The notes: generated from the letters alone by a model not told the origin. Numbered from the stretch's first letter, positions 45,841-57,284 are shown. The stretch is DNA of 64,000 nt from Orientallactaga sibirica (GCA_036365145.1 JAEOAD010000001.1:99979501-100043500), one strand, 5' to 3'. Numbers and translations are program-made.

Positions 45841-46344
45841 GTATAGATCCTGCTCATGGAACGGGCCTCAAATCCAATCAGAGAATAGTAGATTTAACCA
45901 AAACAAACATGACACCATTTCACTAGCTGGCACATTTCCCTATTATCTCACATTGAGGTAGCATATGACAATGAAAGATAATTAACAATAATTATTTTAC
46001 ATTTTTCAAGGATTTCCAAGCTGAGACTTCCAGCTCAGCTCCTTCTTGATTTCTCAGTGACCTGCAGCCCAAGAATATGGAGTCTTCAGCAATAGGGTCT
46101 TAACATCTCATACTGGTGGACAACCAAAAACCTTGGTGGGATAGCATGTAAGGTTTAGGGATCATCAGGGACCTTGCTGGCCACTTGTTGGAAGTATCCA
46201 TCCCCTGGCATTGACATTTTTCTAGTAACCTATGGCTTCTGTATATAACATCTTCTACATCCACAAGATACTTCTCTCCAAACTTTCTTTTTTTATAACA
46301 TATATTTTATTAACTAGCAAAGCAGATTTCTATATGGCTTATTC
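45841..46344 (-). mobile_element. L1 3'UTR fragment
   Basis: Reverse of the 39430-39700 block: GTGACCTGCAGCC, AGCAATAGGGTCTTAACATC, TGGCATTGACATTTTTCTAG, TAACCTATGGCTTCTG; and GGGCCTCAAATCCAATCAGAG at 45863 as at 24850. Confidence 0.65.
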
Positions 46345-46503
46345 ATAAATGTTGATATTTTTGTATTTTTGAGGTAGAGTCTCACTCTAATCCAGGATGA
46401 CATGTAACTCTCTCTGTATTCCATGCTAACCTTGAACTCAATGCAATCCTCCATCCTCTGTCTCCTGAGTGCTAGGATTGAAGGCATGTGACACTACACA
46501 TGG
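46345..46503 (-). mobile_element. B1 SINE, diverged
   Basis: Reverse B1 inserted in or beside the L1 tail: GAGGTAGAGTCTCACTCTAA...CTGAGTGCTAGGATTG. Confidence 0.9.
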
Positions 46504-46713
46504 TTTATATCTTAACAATTGGTTAACCCTCCTCCCATCCCTCCTCTATTGGTTCTGAAAACCTTAGGAAATGCCTTTGGCTTGGAAATAATAAGCTCTA
46601 GTGGGGAAACTACTATAGTTGTCTGACTAAATGGATATATTATAATCAAACTGCCTTCTAAATACTCATGTTTATGTCCATATATTAATGCTACCCTCAA
46701 CTTTGATTAGAGA
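46504..46713 (-). mobile_element. Probable continuation of the L1 3'UTR
   Basis: Contains TAAATACTCATGTTTATGTCC and the preceding ACTAAATGGATATATTATAA, which I associate only loosely with L1 tails. Confidence 0.35.
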
Positions 46714-46785
46714 TGATTTTCCTTTCAGATGGCAGTGATTACTGGGGTGACTCAACATTCACCAAAATGATGAGAAGCTGGGGTT
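46714..46785 (+). mobile_element. L1 3'UTR end, part 1
   Basis: TTTTCCTTTCAGATGGCAGTG...GGGGTGACTCA matches 40457-40500. A SINE follows. Confidence 0.65.
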
Positions 46786-47010
46786 TGAGAGATGGCTCAG
46801 TAGTTAAGGTAATTGTCTTCAGAGCCTAAGGACAAGGGTTCGATTCTCCAGTGCCCACATAAAGCCAGATGCACAAGTTGGCACATGCATCTGGATTTTG
46901 TTTGCAGTTGCTAGAGGCCCTGCAATGTTCATTCTCTTTCTTTCTCAGTCTCCCTATCTGCTTCTCAGTCTCTCTCTCTCTGTTTTTCAAATTCAAAAAT
47001 TATTTTTTAA
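46786..47010 (+). mobile_element. tRNA-derived SINE inside an L1 3'UTR
   Basis: GGTTTGAGAGATGGCTCAGTAG head, GGTTCGATTCTCC box B region intact. Confidence 0.92.
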
Positions 47011-47400
47011 AAATTCTGAAAAGTAACAGTTGAGTCGTGAACACTAAATAAGACATCTTTATCATATCCTCCAAGACTCAGGGACTGTTGTTGCATAGAT
47101 GGAAGAAAGAATGTAAGAGCTAAGGGAGGCAGAGGAGTACTTACAATATTGTCTTCCACATACAAATTGGTCATTACATACATGATATTGCAGTAGCTGG
47201 AACTACTTTCACAAGACCTGCAGAATAAGAAGGAAGAAATGATGATATCACACTAGAAGACCAACTGGTTGGAAAGAGGGGATTCAGTGGAGGAGAAATG
47301 TGGGAGAGGGGAAAGAGAGGACAGTAGGAGAAAATTATTATCATGGTGTATTGTTTACTTTTATGGAAGATGTCAATACAAAAAGTTCTTTAAAAAGGAA
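47011..47400 (+). mobile_element. L1 3'UTR end, part 2
   Basis: Same order as 40540-40880: CCTCCAAGACTCAGGGACTG, GAAAGAATGTAAGAGC, purine-rich tract near 47270-47335, then CATGGTGTATTGTTTACTTT and GATGTCAATACA. Confidence 0.75.
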
Positions 47401-47502
47401 AGTGTAGACCCATTTTATGTATTAATTATATTAATTAAGGTCAATCTAAATTGTCAATATTAATTCTAAAACTATAAAATGCTCACAATAAAACAATAGG
47501 GT

Positions 47503-47690
47503 GGGGGCTAGAAGGATTGCAAAGCTAAAGAATGCAGGTTTGATTCCCCAGGACCCAAGTAAACCAGATACACAAGAGGGCACATGCATCTGGAGTTCCT
47601 TTACAGTGGCTGGAGGCCCTGGCGCACCCATTCTCTCTCTCCCTTCCTCTTTCTCCGTTGAATAAATAAAAAATGAAATATTAAAAAAAA
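47503..47690 (+). mobile_element. tRNA-derived SINE, head deleted
   Basis: Lacks about 25 bp between GGGGGCTAGA and TTGCAAAGC, so box A is gone; the rest is intact. Confidence 0.87.
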
Positions 47691-47748
47691 ACAGGGTATA
47701 GTTTAATGTTAGAGCATTACCTAGCATGTGTGAAACCCTGGGTGCTAC
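47691..47748 (+). mobile_element. ID-like SINE head
   Basis: GGTATAGTTTAATGTTAGAGC...CCTAGCATGTGTGAAACCC resembles the tRNA-Ala-derived ID element (GGGGATTTAGCTCAGTGGTA...). Confidence 0.6.
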
Positions 47749-48022
47749 CCCAAGTTATCATCTATACAAATTACATTCTCAAAGAAGATACAAATAAGAA
47801 AAAAATATAATAATTTTAAGAAGGTGAAACTGAAAACTATGGGATGGAATTTATTAAGTGACTAGTACATATACAGAAAGACCAATGTCATCTATTCTCA
47901 CATATATGGGACATAGAAAGTAGAAGTCTTAAAGTAGTAGACAGTGGATAATACAGTTTGGGACAGGAGGAAGATGTTGGACAAAAGATACAGATTAAGT
48001 TAGACATAAACATTAATTTCAG
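47749..48022. other. Unique DNA
   Basis: A-rich; no feature. Confidence 0.35.
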
Positions 48023-48256
48023 GGCTGGAGAGATGCTTGGCTGTTAAGGCACTTGCCTGTGAAGCTTAAAGACCAGGTTTGATTCTCCAGGTACCACGGA
48101 AACCAGATGCTCAGAGGTGCAAGCACAAGCTCTCACATGCCCACTAGGTGGTGCAAGCGTCTGGAGTTCAATTTCAGTGGCTGGTGCCCTGTTGTACCAA
48201 TTCTTTCTCTCTCTTCTCTCTCTCTCTCTCTCTCTAAAATAAAATATATAAAAAGA
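48023..48256 (+). mobile_element. tRNA-derived SINE, long subfamily
   Basis: CAGGGCTGGAGAGATGCTTGG head and the long segment with CCACTAGGTGGTGCAAGCG. Confidence 0.92.
48141..48154 (+). promoter_or_regulatory. CTCF-like core motif inside SINE
   Basis: CCACTAGGTGGTGC fits CCASYAGRKGGCRS except T for C at position 12. Confidence 0.45.
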
Positions 48257-49480
48257 TAAGTTTGAAGATGGAGTCCTCCTAAACATGCTTCAGCTCCCAG
48301 GGTAACATCAGGCAAGATTTGTGAGACTTCAGTTTGAGTAGGTCTTAGCAGACCTCCAGTGGGAGGGCATGAAGGCAGCACTGTCAAGAATCTCCTGATT
48401 CCCCTGCTCTCAGGTAACCCACTAACCTCTCAGGTCTCCTCAAACACTCACCTCAGCCACAGAACCCCTGACTACCTGACCAGGTTCTCTGCTGCACTAC
48501 ATGCAGGCTCCTGGGCCTGTGGCCCATGCCCCTTCCCTGTCTCCCAGAGGCCCCCACCAATGCTTTGGTTGGTGACCTGCATGCCATCCCTGTCTGCCAG
48601 AGGCTCTCTGTCCCACTGTGTCTGTTGGTGACCATGCCTATCATTGTCTGTTGGCAGTCCACACACTTCCCTGTCTCCTGGAGGCCTTGGCCCCACAACA
48701 TCTGTTGGCCCACATACACAGCTTCTGTCAGTGGCCTGTGTACCTTCCCTGTCTCCCAGAGGCTCCCCCCACTGTGAGGGTTGGTGGACTGCACACACCT
48801 CCTGTCTCTGTGAGTCTGTCAGTGGCTCTCATGCTTGCACTTCTCTGATTTTCAGAGCACCCCCCCCACACTGCATCTGCAGTGGCTTCTTCAGGCTGCA
48901 CCAACTGAGACCACAACCCACCTGTGCTTCCATCTACTGTCTTACTGTCTTGTATTGCATCCTTGGATGGCTGGCATGAAGGCTGCCTTCACTACCCTGA
49001 TCACAGACCCTTAACACCCTGTGTTACCTACAGGTGCCATTTTGTGCCCTCCTGGGCCACTGCTCCTTTCTCTCACACATAAGCCAACTCATTGATCCAG
49101 AATGGAATGTGGAACCCAGTAATGACCACTATCTCTCCAATGGCCTGGCCCACACCCAGTGATTACTTGAGGCATCACAGCAGCACCAGCAGGGTAACAC
49201 AGGAAAATCAGGCCATCACCTTCCACATGAACCAGCGAGTCCTCCATAAACTGCCCATCTGGGTTCCATAGGAGAGCAAGGGCAAGTGCTAAGGCCCTAG
49301 AGCCACCGGCAAGACATAGCTGAGACAAACTGAAAGGAAGCCCAGACCTCCAATCCCACCTTTGGTAGTAAACAGAAGCCCAGAGTGGCTAGTGGTCTTA
49401 CACCCTCCACAACCTGCACATACCAAAATACAAAGCCATCATTAGCATAAAAAATGGAACACTCCCTGATGACAATGCAA
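48257..49480 (+). mobile_element. L1 5'UTR-like leader
   Basis: GC-rich 1.2 kb upstream of L1 ORF2-like sequence on the same strand, unlike its AT-rich surroundings, with internal short repeats at 48535-48815. Stop-rich, so non-coding. That it is the promoter-bearing 5'UTR of this L1 is inferred from position and composition. It does not resemble the leader at 23.6-24.2 kb, so it may be a different L1 subfamily. Confidence 0.55.
48535..48815 (+). repeat. Short tandem units in the L1 leader
   Basis: CCCTGTCTCCCAGAGG-like units start at 48535, 48588, 48669, 48747 and about 48800, so spacing is 53, 81, 78 and about 54. Between them TGTTGGTGACC / TGTTGGCCCAC / GGTTGGTGGAC recur. The long overlapping reading frames on both strands come from this repetition. 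Confidence 0.7.
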
Positions 49481-50990
49481 GCCTCTTACTTCCCCCTAAA
49501 TGCCTTCATAACAAAGACAGAGAGATCTCAAATTAATAACCTAAACATCCACCTAGAGACATTAGAAAAACAAGAAGACTCCAACCCAAAGAGCTCCAGA
49601 AGGAAAGAAATAATCATGAGCAGAGAAGAAATTAAAGACTTGGAAACTAAGAAAAAACATTCATGAAATGCAGAGCTGGTTGTTTGAAAAAAAAAAAAAA
49701 ATAAGATTGATTAACCCCTGGCCAATTTGATCAAGCAAAAAGACAGAAGGCTCAAATGAACAAAATCACAAATGAAAAAGGAGAGGTCACAATGGATATC
49801 AAGGAAATTGAGGAATCATCAAGACTTATTTCCAAAACCTCTACTCCATAAAAATGGATAATCTGGAAGAAATGGATGAATTTCTATACAAAAGCCATGT
49901 ACCAAAATTAAACTCAGAACAGGTTTATTTCCCAAACAAACCTATCACATCCATGGAGATTGAAAAGATAACCAAAAACCTCCCAAAATGAAAAGTCCAG
50001 GATCAAATAGCTTCTATGAAAAATTTTATCAAACCTTCATTGAAGAACTGAAACCAGTTCTTTCAAACTGTTCCACATAATTGGAGAAAAGGAAATGCTC
50101 CCCAACTCCTTTTATGAAGCTGGCATCATGCTGATACCAAAACTAGACAGGGATACAAGAAAAGAAAACTATAAACCTATATTCCTGATTAACTTAGATG
50201 TAAAAATCCTGAAGAAAATCCTTGCAAACTGAATTCAACAATACCTCAACAGCATTATCCACCTTAACCAAATAGGCTTCAACACCGGGATGCAAGGATG
50301 GTTCAACACATGGAAATTGATCAATGTAATAACCACATAAATAAAGTTAACCACAAAACCCACATAATCATTACAATAGATGCAGAAAAGGCCTTCAACA
50401 AAATACAATATCACTTCACCATCTAAACATTGGAGAAAATAGACATGGAGGGTTTTAAGTCCAACACAATAAAGACTGTATGTAAAGCACCTAAAGCCCA
50501 AGTAGTACTTAATGGGGAAAGACTCAAGGAGCTCCCATTGAGATTGGGAACAAAATACAGGTGCCCACTCTTACCATGGCTCTTCAACATACTACTAGAA
50601 ATCCTAGCACAATTAATAGGACAATAGAAATAAACAAAAGAGATACAAACTGAGAAGGAAGAAGTCAAGTTAGCCCTAATTCCAGATGGCATAATCCTGT
50701 ACATAAGTGACCCAAATATCTCCATCTCAAAAGTTCTAAAAGTGATTAAATCCTTCAGCAAAGTGGAAGGATACAAAATCAATACACACAAGTCAGTAGC
50801 CTTTCTATACGCATAGGACAAATGTACAGAGAAAGAAATTAGTGAGGCTGTCCCCTTTTCCATAACAACAAATAATTAAATACCATTGAATCACACTGAC
50901 CAAGGATGTTAAAGACTTATATAATGAAAACATAAAAACACTCAAGAAATAAATTGAAGAGAACTTGAGAAGATGGAAAGATGGAAAGAC
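49481..50990 (+). pseudogene. Decayed L1 ORF2 (linker and reverse transcriptase)
   Basis: ORF2 of L1 encodes endonuclease plus reverse transcriptase. Here the linker appears first (SQINNLNIHLETLEKQE, NPKSSRRKEI at about 49530-49640). Pieces of the RT domain follow with many stops and frameshifts: IPKLDRD near 50140, [15 protein letters not shown] near 50270, IDAEKAF near 50378, RCPLLPWLFNILLEILA near 50565. The catalytic FADD-like block near 50690 is changed. The endonuclease and most of ORF1 are absent, so the leader is joined to the linker by an internal deletion. The RT stretch after about 50990 is also missing. Confidence 0.88.
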
Positions 50991-50999
50991 CTCCCATAA

Positions 51000-51760
51000 T
51001 ATTGTGAAAATGGCAAGATGTACACTCCAGTGCAATACTGGCAGTCAGATTTGGTGGTTAACTAATAGCTTTCTGAGTGGCTAAGAAACCTGTTCAGTGG
51101 GAAGGAACATATATCTGGAATTGGGAACATGATCAGAATCCTATGGAGACAAACATTATACTCTCCAGTGTCAAACTCTCACTAATCCTTGGCTAAAAGA
51201 GGGGGGGATACATCCATCAAATTCTCCCTAAATTAATAATGCTTATCTCATTTAACCTATGCTGACTTTACTCTTCATTGGAGAATCTGTTTTTATTTTT
51301 CAGAGATAAACTGCCACTTGCACTTCAGCCAAGCCCCAGCTGAAACCACAGAGGAATTGAGTAGACCAGCAGGAGTAGAGCTTCCATGGTGAGCCTGACA
51401 GTAAGTTCCAGGTGAAGGAGACAGATGCTGCAGATACTGAGCACCTACCAATGCAGAGATCCAGAGGCTTCTAAGAGCTCATCACTAAAATGACTTAACA
51501 CACACCCACCACAGGTAAGGGAATTTTGTGGAAGATGGGGCTGAAAGATTGTAAGAACCACAGGTTGGGACCTCATGCCCAGAGGCATTGCCCCCCACCC
51601 AGTAACTGTTGCTCTCACAAGGCATAACCCACAACCCTGCTGGAGGGCCTGCAACCCCACTGACGAGGGCCTCCAGAGGAATGGGGGCAAGGATGAGGGA
51701 AAGGATGTTACCAACACATGGTGTAGCCACACAAAGTATGTCCATAATTTAAAAAAATAG
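51000..51760 (+). mobile_element. L1 3'UTR
   Basis: The most complete copy of this tail in the window; used as reference for those at 11.5, 12.8 and 20 kb. Ends GGTACCAACACATGG-like (GTTACCAACACATGG) and an A-rich run at 51750. Confidence 0.85.
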
Positions 51761-51989
51761 AAAAGATAATTGCAAGTGATGAATAATATAACATAGTGGC
51801 TACAGATAAATAATGCATTGTAGTGTTGAAAATTATTAACAAAGTGGGCTCCAAGGACCTGAAAAAATTATGTAAATTAATGTAAATATCATTAGCTCAA
51901 TCCTTGTATGGTCAAATTATCTTTGTTCAATGACTCCATGTTTTAATATATGTTATCCATGATAAATTATTTCCATTAAGAATAAATTT
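51761..51989. other. AT-rich unique DNA
   Basis: No feature. Confidence 0.4.
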
Positions 51990-52252
51990 GGGGGCTGGAG
52001 AGATGACTTAGTGGTTAATGTGCCTGTCTCCTAAGCCTAAGAACGCTGGTTCCAATCTCCAGCGGTTCCAATCTCCAGGTCCCACGTTTAGCCAGATGCA
52101 AAGTGACACAAGGGCACAATGCCACACTTGACCACAAGGGGGCGCACACATCTGGATTTCGTTCACAACAGCTGAGAGGCTGCTGGCGCGCCCATCTCTA
52201 CCTGTCTTCCTCTCTTCTCTCTCTGTGTTTCTCTCTCAAAAAAAAAAAACAA
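51990..52252 (+). mobile_element. tRNA-derived SINE, long subfamily
   Basis: GGGGGCTGGAGAGATGACTTAG head. GGTTCCAATCTCC is present twice in a row (52050-52078), a 15-16 bp internal duplication. Long segment with CTCF-like core and GCTGGCGCGCCCATCTC downstream. Confidence 0.93.
52132..52145 (+). promoter_or_regulatory. CTCF-like core motif inside SINE (best match)
   Basis: CCACAAGGGGGCGC, the strongest match of the six to the CTCF core. Confidence 0.5.
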
Positions 52253-53412
52253 GAATAGATTTGGGATAAAAGGTAAATCTAGCCACATTGAAAACTTAGC
52301 TCCTCAATAATATTAGCCAGAGCAAAAATAAGATGCAGTATAAGAAATTGTTGCATTTCACACATTTGCAAAAGGGCTTATACCTACAATACATGAACTA
52401 CTGTAATAAAATGGCAAATAACTCAATGGCTAATACCCTCCAAATGTAAGAATGGTGCCTTCACACAAGAGGAAATTAAACAACATCACAAGAGCATACA
52501 CTGATAAGAATGAAGAAAAATTAAAATTGATATATAAATCACCTTAGAAAATTGCTCATTATTTTCTTTTGTTAAACATAGTCCTAATTTATGACCCATT
52601 GTTATGAGCTTAGAGAAAGAATTGAAAATATGTGGTGTCTGCACTAATTGTATGAGAATTTTAATATCATTTTATTTAAATTTTCTAGAATAGAATACTT
52701 TCAAAGAACTAATAACCATAGAATTAATAAGCATGTTTTGGCATACATATGTAAAGATTTATTAATATAAAGAATGCACTACTAATAAACACAGCCTTAT
52801 GCATTTTAACTCATGGGGGAAAAAATCCAGTCACAAAAAGAGCCTTGGGCTGCATGATGTAATTAGCTTATAAATTAATGTATGGCAAGAGACCCCAAAG
52901 CAGCACTTGCCTTGTAGGCATATGGAGACTAACATTAAATGGGTAAAACAAAATGTGGTGGGGTGATGCAAATGTTCTTCATGGACTGAGGAGAACATAT
53001 GAGTATATACACTTTTTAACATTCATCAAATCTCATATTTATCACCTATGTATTTTATGTTGTATGACTTTAAAAGACAGCATCACTGTAATGGGGCTCA
53101 TTGACTAAGTCTGCCTCAATCGACACATCTGCCAAATAGATCCATTATTATAAATGCTCAATCCATCTCCAGAATACAGGTTAAATGTGAGAAATAGGCT
53201 TACAAATGCAACTGATTATTGCTTTGTTATGTTTTACTTCCCTCTGAGAAAGTGTAAAATTTTCCATGATGTCTTCCTAGGGTTCTTTCAGCTACAGCTT
53301 TATTTTCTGTCATTTAATACTCTGCTTGAATGCCTTTTCTCTTTCTGCCTTTATTGTTTCCTGAAAATGTTTATTTATACTTGCTTCCAAACCCCATTAA
53401 ATGTTTTAAGTT
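52253..53412. other. AT-rich unique DNA
   Basis: No gene or repeat recognised. Confidence 0.4.
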
Positions 53413-53429
53413 AAGAATAGATGCAGGCA

Positions 53430-53671
53430 GGTTGGAGAGGTGGCTTAGCAGTTAAGGCACTTGCTTATGAAGCCTATGGACCCAGGTTTGATTTCCCAGT
53501 ACTCATGTAAGCCAGATGCACAAGGTGGCACATGTGCCTGGAATTCTTTTGCAATGAATGGCAAGATACCCTGGCTTGCCCATTCTCATTCTCTCTCTGT
53601 TTCTGTTTCTCCTTTCTTTGTCCATCTCTCTCTTTCCTTGCAAATAAATAAATTAAAAATATTTAAAAAAT
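53430..53671 (+). mobile_element. tRNA-derived SINE, first of three
   Basis: Preceded by AATAGATGCAGG at 53416. Head GGTTGGAGAGGTGGCTTAGC. Confidence 0.92.
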
Positions 53672-53682
53672 AATAGATGCAG

Positions 53683-53920
53683 GGCTGGAGGGATGGCTTA
53701 GCAGTTAAGGTGCTTGTCTGCAAAGCCAAAGGACCAGGGTTCAATTCCCCAGGTCCCACATAAGTCAGATGCACAATGTGGTGCATGCATCTGGAGTTCA
53801 TTTGCAGTGTCTGGAGGCCCTGGAGTGCCCATTCTCTCTCTCTCTCTCTCTCTCTACCTGCCTATTTCTGTATCTCTCTCTCAAATAAATAAATAAATAA
53901 ATGAAAATATTTAAAACAAG
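53683..53920 (+). mobile_element. tRNA-derived SINE, second of three
   Basis: Preceded by AATAGATGCAGG at 53672. Differs from the first at many positions, so not a recent tandem copy. Confidence 0.93.
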
Positions 53921-53931
53921 ATTAGATGCAG

Positions 53932-54149
53932 GGCTGGAGGGATGGCTTGGCTTAGCGATTAAGGCATTTGCCTGAGAAGGCTAAGGATCCCGGTTCAATT
54001 CTCCAGGTCCCACATAAGCCAGATGCACATGGTGGCACATGCATCTGGAGTTCGTTTGCAGTGGCTAGAGGCCTGGCATGCCCATTCTCCTCTCTCTCTC
54101 TCTCTCTGTGTCTCTAATAAATAAATAACAATAAAAAATTTAAAAAAAG
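53932..54149 (+). mobile_element. tRNA-derived SINE, third of three
   Basis: Preceded by ATTAGATGCAGG at 53921 and followed by AATAGATACAGG at 54150. The head has a small internal repeat, GGCTTGGCTTAGC. Confidence 0.93.
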
Positions 54150-54161
54150 AATAGATACAGG

Positions 54162-54965
54162 CAATAAATATTGCATTACTACGTGAGAGAAGTGAATAGG
54201 CAAATACTGGCTCCCAGGCAGGCTAAACAACCTCAGCAGAAGCATTTCTAAATAAGAACAAAACACCTATAATAAAACAGTCTCTCAAACCAAAATGTAG
54301 AAATCTTTCTACACAATAAAATGTACTCCTGGCCTACTGTGGCATTCCCAAACCAAAAGCTCTTTAGGGACCCACTAGGCAGGCAATAAAAAAATTTGTC
54401 TCAGCAGATTCCAGTGAAATGTTCATATGCAGCAGTTCACATGCAAATTAGAGAAGCATTTACATTTGCCTGACACCCAGAAGCTCACCTTACTGACCAC
54501 ATAATCACCTACATTACACTGAGTGTATACTAGACTCTCTGATAAATGCCTAATGAGTTTTATAACTTGACATCATTCAGGAGAAACATATTATTGATCT
54601 GTCTTTCTGCATAGAGAAGGTCTTAGCACAAGAAAAAAGAGCTGCTCCTTCATCAAGTCAAGTGTAAAAGAGAACAATCAAGAGATGTTGATTTGGAAAA
54701 TGAAATGATTACAGTATTACCTGGTCTCTCTAAATCTTGTTTTACCCATGACTCAAAGTCAAAAGGCATCATATACAAAAAGACAAGGAATATGTATTTC
54801 AGAATTAGTTTTTGGTTAGATTCCCTTTATAACTACACGAAAGGCATTATTACGTACATTGCATACTATATATGTTCACCAAATATGGGATTCTAGGAGA
54901 CTGGAATTCATGTGTATGATGCTGAAGAAATTAGACTCTTATTACCTCCTCTCCTTTGCACAGCA
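54162..54965. other. Unique DNA
   Basis: No feature recognised. Confidence 0.4.
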
Positions 54966-54967
54966 GG

Positions 54968-55030
54968 AATGTACTTCCCTATTATTTACATGTCTATATT
55001 GATCTGGAACTTCCTTGTTGTTTACACGTG
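54968..55030 (+). repeat. 36-bp minisatellite, left part
   Basis: Units share GATCTGGAACTTCC(C/T)TGTTGTTTA. The repeat motif at 54973 recurs at 55009, and the phase resumes after the MaLR insertion. Confidence 0.85.
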
Positions 55031-55420
55031 TGTGGTAGTTTGAATATATGTCCCCCAATATATTCAGTGTTTTACTAGTTATACTTTGCATCTGCAATCA
55101 CCTTGCTAGAGGCAAGGTCACTGGGGGCCCCAGTCTTAAGGTGTGGTGATGGTTTGAGATTCCATTGTAAAGATATGCAAATGTGCCTAGCAGGAGTTCC
55201 TGAAGTGTGCTGTGTGACCTTTTGGCTGTAGTTTTGCTCTGTGTGCTGTGGTGGCTGGTTGGCTTTCTCTCTCTCTGCTTGGCCCTAAGAAAGCAGGCTG
55301 CTTTTCCTGCCTTTATGGAACTTCCCCTGGATCTGTAAGCTTCAATAAATAATATCCCTTCCTCCATAACTGTGTCTGGTCTGGAAGTTCATCTCAGCGA
55401 ACCTGAAGCTGTCTGCTACA
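55031..55420 (+). repeat. MaLR LTR 1
   Basis: 390 bp, TGTGGTAG...CTGCTACA; AATAAA at 55344-55349. Confidence 0.95.
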
Positions 55421-55426
55421 ATAAAG

Positions 55427-55446
55427 TGGTACCGAGGAGTGTGGGG
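55427..55446 (+). other. Primer binding site, tRNA-Leu type
   Basis: TGGTACCGAGGAGTGTGGGG, 6 bases after LTR 1; has a 2-bp longer form than the 26 kb copy. Confidence 0.65.
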
Positions 55447-55450
55447 TGAG

Positions 55451-55732
55451 ATGAACCAGACCGTGTGGATATTCGTCTTTTGGAACCTTTGTTTTGGAGG
55501 AATGGGCATGGACTTGGTGCTTGCAACTGAAGATGCCTTCTGGAGTGGTAAGCCAAGTTTTATGGACTATTCTGATGAGAGTTTGAGAATGCTGAGTGCA
55601 GACTGTATTGAACTTCGAGGCTTGGCTTATGAGCTTTCTAAGGGGAAGGAAGGACTGCAGAGGACTTCGTTGGAACTGGGCTACTGGCATAAGGGATGGC
55701 TACATTCTGCTATCCAGGTCCAGAGTGTTTGA
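55451..55732 (+). pseudogene. Short MaLR internal frame, copy 1
   Basis: About 93 codons opening MNQTVWIFVFWN and containing FMDYSDESLRMLSA. One extra G at about 55640 relative to copy 2 changes the C-terminal reading. No known domain; role unknown. Confidence 0.5.
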
Positions 55733-56634
55733 TCAAGGTTAAATTTGTAATGGACTGATGTGCTTGGCTAAAGATATCTGACTGAGATTTTAAGATTTTA
55801 AGTTGGAAAACCTGAAGCAAGTTAAAAGTAGAGGCATTAAGACTGGTTTAGCTGCTATTGTCAACACATTAGCAATCTTAAGGAAGGTGGAAGGAAGGTG
55901 GCCTGACGACTGATTTACATTAAAACAATGGAGAGGATGCCTGAGGAAAGACTGTTAAAAATGCAAATTCTTGGAAAGAGCTGACTGGAGAAGGAACCTG
56001 CTTTTCAAGGCTATGGTTTATTTTGTCCCTGGATTAAGAATATGGCTGTGTCCTGCACACCTGGTATTAGTTTTGGAAGCATGAAAAATGCATGGAGTGG
56101 TCATGAGTTGCACAGGGTTCCAGGAGCCGCTGCTGAGATGCAGCATGAAGGCAGGGCTGAGGAATAGGCTGGAAGAGCCTTTTGGAAGATGGACCGTGGT
56201 TTGCATGGAGACCTGAAGATGTTTTGGATATACCAGGACTGTGAAAAAGGGCTACCATGGAGTGCAGTGTTGGCATAGGATGAAAGTTTTCCCTGGCGAC
56301 TCTGCCCAGCTGGAGGGGTGGAATTGGAAAACCTGGAGACTCTTAGTCTCTGGTTATTTTGAACTTGAACTGCAGAAGTTTGATGACTGCTGATGGTGGT
56401 TGAGTTTGCATTGTTTTAGTTTCTCCTTGCTATGCCTTATACCAGTTAAAAATGTTTTACTCTGTGCCTTACATGTTGAAAGATTTAACTTGTTTGATTT
56501 TACAGGACTCACTATCTTAAGTTGATCAAGATTGTGAGAACCTTTGAAACTGGACTGAATACAATTTACAATGTGTGATAGTTATAAATCTATTGGGGGC
56601 CAAGAGCTAAATATATTGGGGGCCAGGGGCGGAA

Positions 56635-56963
56635 TGTGATAGTTTGAATATATGTCCCCAATATATTCAGTGTTTTACTAGTTATACTTTGCATCTGCAA
56701 TCACCTTGCTAGAGGCAAGGTCACTGGGGGCCCCAGTCTTAAGGTGTGGTGATGGTTTGAGATTCCATTGTAAAGATATGCAAATGTGCCTAGCAGGAGT
56801 TCCTGAAGTGTGCTGTGTGACCTTTTGGCTGTAGTTTTGCTTTGTGTGCTGTGGTGGCTGGTTGGCTTTTCTCTCTCTGCTTGGCCCTAAGAAAGCAGGC
56901 TGCTTTTCCTAACTGTGTCTGGTCTGGAAGTTCATCTCAGCGAACCTGAAGCTGTCTGCTACA
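56635..56963 (+). repeat. MaLR LTR 2, polyadenylation signal deleted
   Basis: 329 bp, TGTGATAG...CTGCTACA. Between TTTTCCT and AACTGTG (about 56910) it lacks 59 bp that in LTRs 1 and 3 hold CTTCCCCTGGATCTG and AATAAATAATA. Two 1-bp losses account for the rest of the length difference. Confidence 0.95.
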
Positions 56964-56993
56964 ATAAAGTGGTACCGAGGAGTGTGGGGTGAG

Positions 56994-57284
56994 ATGAACC
57001 AGACCGTGTGGATATTCGTCTTTTGGAACCTTTGTTTTGGAGGAATGGGCATGGACTTGGTGCTTGCAACTGAAGATGCCTTCTGGAGTGGTAAGCCAAG
57101 TTTTATGGACTATTCTGATGAGAGTTTGAGAATGCTGAGTGCAGACTGTATTGAACTTCGAGGCTTGGCTTATGAGCTTTCTAAGGGAAGGAAGGACTGC
57201 AGAGGACTTTGTTGGAACTGGGCTACTGGCATAAGGGATGGCTACATTCTGCTATCCAGGTCCAGAGTGTTTGATCAAGGTTAA
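56994..57284 (+). pseudogene. Short MaLR internal frame, copy 2
   Basis: Same frame as at 55451 until the G-run near 57183, where one base fewer gives a different end. Its existence in three elements shows shared ancestry, not function. Confidence 0.5.

Noticed and set aside
48133..48979. Dense overlapping frames on both strands
   Set aside because: GC-rich, internally repeated L1 leader gives stop-poor frames in several phases; no single frame has a domain or a coding-like bias.
50423..50863. 146-codon minus-strand frame, the longest in the window
   Set aside because: Antisense to L1 ORF2; A-rich L1 coding strands often leave long antisense frames.
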